Source of the DNA: Shewanellaceae bacterium UBA2521
GTDB taxonomy: Bacteria; Pseudomonadota; Gammaproteobacteria; Enterobacterales; Shewanellaceae
Direction: 5' to 3'
DNA length: 11,413 nt
Assembly: GCA_002341165.1 (NCBI GenBank)
Contig: DDNL01000048.1
Span: 1-11,413 of the forward strand
In this document: positions 7,613 to 11,413 of the stretch, piece by piece
Position numbering within the stretch: position 1 is the stretch's first letter
How the letters are laid out: each line of letters starts with the position of its first letter
Notes under the pieces: model-generated
What the model saw: the letters and a program-made list of their open reading frames with translations, nothing else
Database searches by the model: none
What the model was told of the DNA's origin: nothing
Program-made: the position numbers and the translations under genes

Positions 7613-8084
7613 GAGGTGTCCTCTTAGAGCGGCTACAGCGACGAATAATTTGGCTGAGCATTTTTTTTATTTCTTGATCAGGCTGTGTGCGTGTTGTCTC
7701 ATCTGTATGAAGTTGATAGCGCTTAGCAAACAGTTGTTCTAATTGATCTTGTTGTTTAACTGGCGTCCATAGTTTGAGTTGATGGATCCACTTTTCATCA
7801 GCTAATGAAGCGATAGTATCGCGTCCATGATAGTGAATAGCAACACGCTTTAATAAAACATTGGCTTGTTTCGAATCGATAGAAGGTATTTTTTTAAGCT
7901 CTTGAAGTGCTTCATACATAGCTTGATATACTTTTCTATGACGTTTAAACCACCAGACAAAACCGATACATAAGATAAAAACCAATAAGATGAGGAGCCA
8001 GTAGCCTAATGCTAGCGGCCAAAAACTGGCTTGAAATGTGGGGACGATAATATCGTTCATATGAGAGAGGTCGGGAGTGTTCAT
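7599..8084 (-). CDS. DUF4381-family small membrane protein
   Basis: This protein of 161 residues has one strong membrane helix (about 21-46, FWPLALGYWLLILLVFILCIGFVWW) followed by the basic stretch KRHRK, so the C-terminal part of about 110 residues should be cytosolic. The tail is helical, with EALQELKKI, DSKQANVLLKRVAIHYHGRD and a segment WTPVKQQDQLEQLFAKRYQ, matching the pattern of DUF4381 proteins found between the DUF58 and batA genes in proteobacterial Bat operons. Its role is unknown; a link between the cytosolic MoxR/DUF58 pair and the membrane VWA proteins is a reasonable guess from place and topology. The start is in an ATGA overlap with the DUF58 gene, with GGA 6 nt upstream. I assign the family mainly from position, size and topology. 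Confidence 0.8.
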   Translation of the reverse strand: MNTPDLSHMNDIIVPTFQASFWPLALGYWLLILLVFILCIGFVWWFKRHRKVYQAMYEALQELKKIPSIDSKQANVLLKRVAIHYHGRDTIASLADEKWIHQLKLWTPVKQQDQLEQLFAKRYQLHTDETTRTQPDQEIKKMLSQIIRRCSRSKRTPHAFV

Positions 8085-9007
8085 CTTAATTCCATAAGCT
8101 GTTTTGATAAAGGTTTACCACTACATACATGCCTAACTTGAATGCGCAATTGTTGCATGAATTGTTCTATATCACGGAATTGTTGCTGCTGTTGTGCGAG
8201 CCAATTATGAAAACTGTGCTGATTGAGCAGTTGATAGTCTTGACCATTGAGGATCGGCAGGCTGACATCTTTAGGAAGCTGTACTTCACCTCGGCGTAAT
8301 GGATCGGAGACAATCACCATGGCGACTTCACAGTGTCTTTTTAGCTGGCTGAGCTCTTCAAAACACGCTTGATTAACTTGTGTGCCATCGGCAACAAGCC
8401 AAATCAAAGATCCAGGTTTTGCTAATTTGCGTGTTCTCTGGAGTGCTTGGCTAAGATAATCTGCAGAGGTGATATCCGGTGACGTAGATAAATCATTATA
8501 AGTGGTTAGCAGGTTTTGTAAAACTTCAGAAACACCACAACGACGACTTCTGGGTTTACTCTCTCTGTGCTGGTGTGCATTGGTGGTGACGATACCGATA
8601 CGATCACCTTGTAACATGGCATGCCAGCTCAGAGTTGCGCAAATATGCGCAATCTGAACAGATTGAAAAAGAAGCTGGCTTCCCATGCGACTTTGCTGAC
8701 CTAAATCTGCAACCAAGAGTACAGGGCGCTCGCGCTCTTCATTGTAGAGCTTGGTATGTGTTTTACCTGTGCGAGCTGTAACACGCCAGTCAATACTGCG
8801 CACGTCATCTCCTGCTTGATACAGGCGTACTTCCGCAAATTCCATACCTCGACCTTTGAAGCGGCTATGGCGTGTGCCTGCTTGACCTGCTTTCATGCGG
8901 TATTTGGTTTTGGGCAAAGCAACGGCGAGTTGTTGACAGGCAATCAGTTCTTGTTCACATAAAGCGTATCCCGTTGCAAAAGGGGGGAGTTGATTTGTTG
9001 TTTGCAT
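8081..9007 (-). CDS. DUF58-family protein, MoxR partner
   Basis: DUF58 proteins accompany MoxR ATPases in nearly all such operons. Of the 308 residues, the signature is clear: RGMEFAEVRLYQAGDDVRSIDWRVTARTG spans 53-81 (key residues Glu56, Arg61, Gly66-Asp67-Asp68, Arg70, Ile72-Asp73-Trp74, Ala78-Arg79), then EERERPVLLVADL (90-102). After that strand, VWA-like DUF58 members often have DxSxSM, whereas here it is ADLGQQSRMGS, so a full metal site looks unlikely. There is no signal peptide or membrane helix, so it is cytosolic; larger DUF58 proteins of other lineages carry N-terminal helices that are absent here. The start overlaps the moxR stop by 1 nt (TAATG), which suggests coupled translation. 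Family assignment is firm, biochemical function unknown. Confidence 0.92.
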   Translation of the reverse strand: MQTTNQLPPFATGYALCEQELIACQQLAVALPKTKYRMKAGQAGTRHSRFKGRGMEFAEVRLYQAGDDVRSIDWRVTARTGKTHTKLYNEERERPVLLVADLGQQSRMGSQLLFQSVQIAHICATLSWHAMLQGDRIGIVTTNAHQHRESKPRSRRCGVSEVLQNLLTTYNDLSTSPDITSADYLSQALQRTRKLAKPGSLIWLVADGTQVNQACFEELSQLKRHCEVAMVIVSDPLRRGEVQLPKDVSLPILNGQDYQLLNQHSFHNWLAQQQQQFRDIEQFMQQLRIQVRHVCSGKPLSKQLMELR

Positions 9008-9966
9008 TAAGGCACCGCCACAAGTGATAAAATTTTAGTGATGATATGATCACAGTCTACCCCTTGTGCTTCAGCATGGTAGCTGCGTAAAATGCGATGA
9101 CGAAAAACATTAGGTAAGACAGTTTGAATATCTTCAGGCGATACAAAGTCGCGATCATTGATCCAAGCACGCGCTCTGGCACAACGTTCAAGGGCAATGG
9201 TTGCGCGAGGGCTGACGCCGTATTCAATCCATTGGGCTAACTGGTCATCATATTTTTGTGGATGACGCGTAGCCATAACCAGTTGAACAATATACTCTTC
9301 TAGTACTGGATCTAAATGTAAATTTAAAGCCTCTTGGCGTGCTTCGAAAATTTCATCTTGGGTTACAGGCTGTACTTGTACAGGAGCCTCTTTTTTTGCT
9401 TCATCTCTTGTGAGGCGCAGAATCTTCATTTCTGTTTCAGCGTTAGGGTAATTGAGCTGTAAATGAAGTAAAAAACGATCCAATTGCGCTTCGGGCAAAG
9501 GATAAGTCCCTTCATTTTCAAGCGGATTTTGTGTTGCCATGACTAAAAATAAGTTTTCAAGTGGATAGCTTTTTTGACCTACGGTCACTTGGCGCTCAGC
9601 CATAGCCTCAAGCAAAGCGGACTGCACTTTAGCAGGAGCACGATTAATTTCATCGGCTAAGATCAAATTATGAAAAATTGGCCCTGCTTCAAATTGAAAT
9701 TGTCCTGTTTGGGAGCGATAGATATCTGTACCTGTTAAGTCAGAAGGAAGCAGGTCAGGTGTGAATTGGATACGATGATATTTAGCGCAGACACCTTTGG
9801 ATAGAGCATGAATAGCACGCGTCTTTGCCAGTCCTGGAGGACCTTCTACGAGTAAATGACCGTCTGCGATTAAGGCGATAAGTAAGTTTTCGGTAAGTGT
9901 TGGTTGTCCTAAAATAATTTGATCTAAGTAAGCTTTCAAATGACTAAATTTAGATTTTAAATTCAT
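9007..9966 (-). CDS. moxR: MoxR-family AAA+ ATPase
   Basis: This is a cytosolic AAA+ ATPase of the MoxR family, thought to act as a chaperone that matures or remodels partners with VWA domains. The 319 residues are standard length. Visible motifs: Walker A GPPGLAKT (42-49), FTPDLLPSDLTGTDIY (68-83), Walker B LILADEINRA (101-110, Asp105-Glu106), the segment SALLEAMAERQVTVG (116-130), sensor 1 ATQNP (144-148), and the LPEAQLDRF segment with a likely arginine finger (158-166). GVSPRATIALERCARA (in the C-terminal helical lid) is the conserved sensor-2 region. It is the first gene of the six-gene operon. AAGGA lies 9 nt before the ATG. All nucleotide-binding residues are intact. The exact MoxR subfamily cannot be told here, but the Bat gene order fits the MRP/APE-type gammaproteobacterial operons. 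Confidence 0.95.
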   Translation of the reverse strand: MNLKSKFSHLKAYLDQIILGQPTLTENLLIALIADGHLLVEGPPGLAKTRAIHALSKGVCAKYHRIQFTPDLLPSDLTGTDIYRSQTGQFQFEAGPIFHNLILADEINRAPAKVQSALLEAMAERQVTVGQKSYPLENLFLVMATQNPLENEGTYPLPEAQLDRFLLHLQLNYPNAETEMKILRLTRDEAKKEAPVQVQPVTQDEIFEARQEALNLHLDPVLEEYIVQLVMATRHPQKYDDQLAQWIEYGVSPRATIALERCARARAWINDRDFVSPEDIQTVLPNVFRHRILRSYHAEAQGVDCDHIITKILSLVAVP

Positions 9967-10033
9967 GAATAGAGTTCCTTATAGTATTTTGCTTTAGGTA
10001 TTTATTTGTTTATTAGCCTTTGCATTATTGTTT

Positions 10034-10045
10034 AAGTGGACACTT
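10034..10045. promoter_or_regulatory. Inverted repeat AAGTG-GA-CACTT over the fadI -35
   Basis: AAGTGGACACTT is a perfect 5-bp inverted repeat with a 2-nt centre. It covers the candidate fadI -35 (10037-10042). It shares AAGTGG and a following TTGA with the FadR-like site upstream of fadL but lacks the GGAC core, so it is at best a weak FadR site or the operator of another regulator. Confidence 0.3.
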
Positions 10046-10064
10046 TTGACTTATTTAGTATTAT
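10037..10064 (+). promoter_or_regulatory. Candidate sigma70 promoter of fadI
   Basis: TGGACA (10037-10042) and TATTAT (10059-10064) each match the consensus hexamer in 5 of 6 positions and are 16 nt apart. The transcript would start near 10071, leaving a leader of about 70 nt. The -10 overlaps TATAAT read on the other strand (10060-10065), which could serve moxR. Confidence 0.45.
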
Positions 10065-10075
10065 AGGTGTGATAT

Positions 10076-10105
10076 ATGATATGGTGGTACTTTGCCATAT
10101 TTCAA
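10076..10105 (-). promoter_or_regulatory. Candidate moxR operon promoter
   Basis: On the minus strand TTGAAA (10100-10105), an 18-nt spacer and TATCAT (10076-10081) form a fair sigma70 promoter, with a leader of about 100 nt to moxR. An alternative is the perfect TATAAT at 10060-10065, which has no good -35. Either would make the 173-nt gap a divergent control region for fadI and moxR. Confidence 0.35.
10079..10100. promoter_or_regulatory. Inverted repeat ATATGG-N10-CCATAT in the fadI/moxR gap
   Basis: ATATGG (10079-10084) and CCATAT (10095-10100) are perfect 6-bp inverted arms 10 nt apart. The spacing between arm centres is 16 nt, roughly one and a half helical turns. The repeat fills the spacer of the candidate moxR promoter and lies in the fadI leader, so a bound dimer could affect either gene. 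I do not recognise the regulator; it is not a PsrA- or FadR-type sequence. Confidence 0.35.
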
Positions 10106-10139
10106 CAGAACCAGACATGAAAAATAAGGAAAATTGATT

Positions 10140-11413
10140 ATGTCGACTCATTCAGATGCGCATCGCGTTGCCATAGTTGCAGGATTACGCACTCCTTTTG
10201 CGCGGCAATCTTCGGCGTATAAATACACTCCAGCAGTCGATTTAGGCCAATTAGTGGTGAGTGAATTAGTGTCTCGTAGTGAGATCGATCCTCAATGTAT
10301 TGAGCAGCTTGTGTATGGTCAGGTAGTACAATACCCTAAAGCACCTAATATTGCGCGTGAAATTGTATTGCTTACAGGTATGAATGTCGCAACAGATGCA
10401 TATTCTGTTACAAGAGCTTGTGCTACCAGTTTTCAAGCTGCGGTGAATGTAGCAGAGAGTATTGCAGCAGGCTCTATTGATGTAGGTATTGCAGGTGGCG
10501 CCGATTCATCGTCAGTGTTACCCATTTTGGTCACTGAAACCTTAGCGCATGCTTTACTTGACTTGAGTAAAGCCAAAAGTTGGGCGAAAAGGTTGCGCAT
10601 TTTGGGTTCTTTACGACCCAAGCACTTTATGCCAGTTCCTCCAGCAGTAAAAGAATATTCTACGGGTCTGTCGATGGGGCAGACAGCTGAACAAATGGCA
10701 AAAAAACATGGAATTTCTCGAGAGGAACAAGATGCGTTTGCTCATCGCTCTCATGAACTTGCAGCAGCAGCTTGGCGTGAAGGTAAAATGCAAGATGAAG
10801 TGATGACGGCTTATGTTCCACCTCATGAAACTTATATAGAAAAAGATAATTTAATTCGGGAAGATTCTACACTTGAATCTTATGCACGGTTGCGGCCTGT
10901 ATTTGATCGTAAACATGGCTCGGTGACCGCTGCCAATAGCTCTGCTTTAACTGATGGTGCTTCAGCCATCTTATTGATGAGAGCATCACGTGCAAAAGAG
11001 TTAGGCTTTAAGCCGTTAGGCTACTTGAAAAGCTATGCTTTTTCTGCAATTGACGTCGAAGAAGATATGTTAATGGGACCTGCTTATGCTATACCTCAGG
11101 TGCTACGTAAGTCAGGCTTAACACTTAAAGACATCGATTTAATTGAAATGCATGAAGCTTTCGCATCCCAAGTTTTGGCGAATGTAAAAATGTTAGGCTC
11201 TAAGAGTTTTGCGCAAGATAAGCTCAATATGAACCAAGCTGTAGGTGATATAGACATGGACAAGTTTAATGTTTTAGGTGGCTCGTTAGCATACGGTCAT
11301 CCTTTTGCTGCAACAGGAACAAGATTATTAACTCAGCTTTGCCATGAGTTGAAACGCCGTGGCGGAGGGGTTGGCTTGACGACAGGTTGTGCTGCAGGTG
11401 GTTTAGGTGCAGC
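10140..11413 (+). CDS. fadI: FadI-type acetyl-CoA C-acyltransferase (3-ketoacyl-CoA thiolase), 3' end cut
   Basis: FadI is the alpha/beta thiolase that, with FadJ, performs the last step of fatty acid beta-oxidation: 3-ketoacyl-CoA plus CoA gives acetyl-CoA and a shortened acyl-CoA. The 424 full codons match E. coli FadI (436 residues) along the whole length: RVAIVAGLRTPFARQ (9-23), APNIAREIVL (68-77), the nucleophile Cys94 in TRACATSFQA, IAGGADSSSVLP, MPVPPAVKEYSTGL, HEAF with His338, GGSLAYGHPFAATG with His387, and Cys417 in TGCAAGGLGA. All catalytic residues are present. About a dozen codons should follow beyond 11413, and fadJ is expected next. The ATG at 10140 has AAGGA 9 nt upstream. 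It is divergent from moxR. FadI, rather than FadA, is indicated by length and the DRKHGSVTAAN region. Confidence 0.97.
   Translation, partial: MSTHSDAHRVAIVAGLRTPFARQSSAYKYTPAVDLGQLVVSELVSRSEIDPQCIEQLVYGQVVQYPKAPNIAREIVLLTGMNVATDAYSVTRACATSFQAAVNVAESIAAGSIDVGIAGGADSSSVLPILVTETLAHALLDLSKAKSWAKRLRILGSLRPKHFMPVPPAVKEYSTGLSMGQTAEQMAKKHGISREEQDAFAHRSHELAAAAWREGKMQDEVMTAYVPPHETYIEKDNLIREDSTLESYARLRPVFDRKHGSVTAANSSALTDGASAILLMRASRAKELGFKPLGYLKSYAFSAIDVEEDMLMGPAYAIPQVLRKSGLTLKDIDLIEMHEAFASQVLANVKMLGSKSFAQDKLNMNQAVGDIDMDKFNVLGGSLAYGHPFAATGTRLLTQLCHELKRRGGGVGLTTGCAAGGLGA

Noticed and set aside
10433..10826. Two minus-strand frames of 62 and 71 codons
   Set aside because: They lie antisense inside fadI, whose reading frame is confirmed by conserved thiolase motifs.

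Overview
The window comes from a Gammaproteobacterium of moderate to low GC. FadI is full-length-like and clearly of the FadI (not FadA) type, PutP and FadL resemble their gammaproteobacterial forms, and a FadR-like operator lies upstream of fadL. FadR control of fad genes is typical of Enterobacterales, Vibrionales and Alteromonadales-type lineages. I cannot name the genus.

Layout from left to right. At 1-793 (minus) is the N-terminal 60% of a FadL long-chain fatty acid porin, cut by the window edge, with a candidate extended -10 promoter and a FadR-like site upstream. At 971-1414 (minus) is an unrecognised small exported protein. At 1530-2990 (minus) is a PutP-type sodium:proline symporter with a hairpin terminator after it and a probable promoter before it. 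A 14-bp perfect-stem terminator (3053-3097) closes the large block at 3115-9966 (minus), a six-gene MoxR/Bat operon transcribed in the order moxR, DUF58 gene, DUF4381 gene, batA, batB/C fusion, batD. All five junctions overlap (1, 4, 14, 4 and 7 nt), so translational coupling is likely. Divergent from moxR, at 10140-11413 (plus), is fadI, cut about a dozen codons before its expected end.

How it fits together. MoxR is a cytosolic AAA+ ATPase. DUF58 is its usual cytosolic partner. The DUF4381 protein, BatA, BatB/C and BatD are inner-membrane proteins, and by the positive-inside rule the VWA and TPR parts of BatB/C face the periplasm. This family set is linked to envelope stress tolerance or chaperone-like work, but its molecular job is not settled. 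It sits between two fatty-acid genes, fadL (uptake) and fadI (beta-oxidation thiolase). From memory, a similar fadI / moxR-bat / fadL neighbourhood occurs in Shewanella-type genomes, so this is probably an inherited arrangement rather than a new island.

I see no mobile element, CRISPR array, tRNA or rRNA. The most notable points are the FadR-like site, the compact divergent fadI/moxR control region with two inverted repeats and overlapping -10 elements, the in-frame 39-bp tandem array in batB/C, and the orphan exported protein. I do not see a clearly new multi-gene system.
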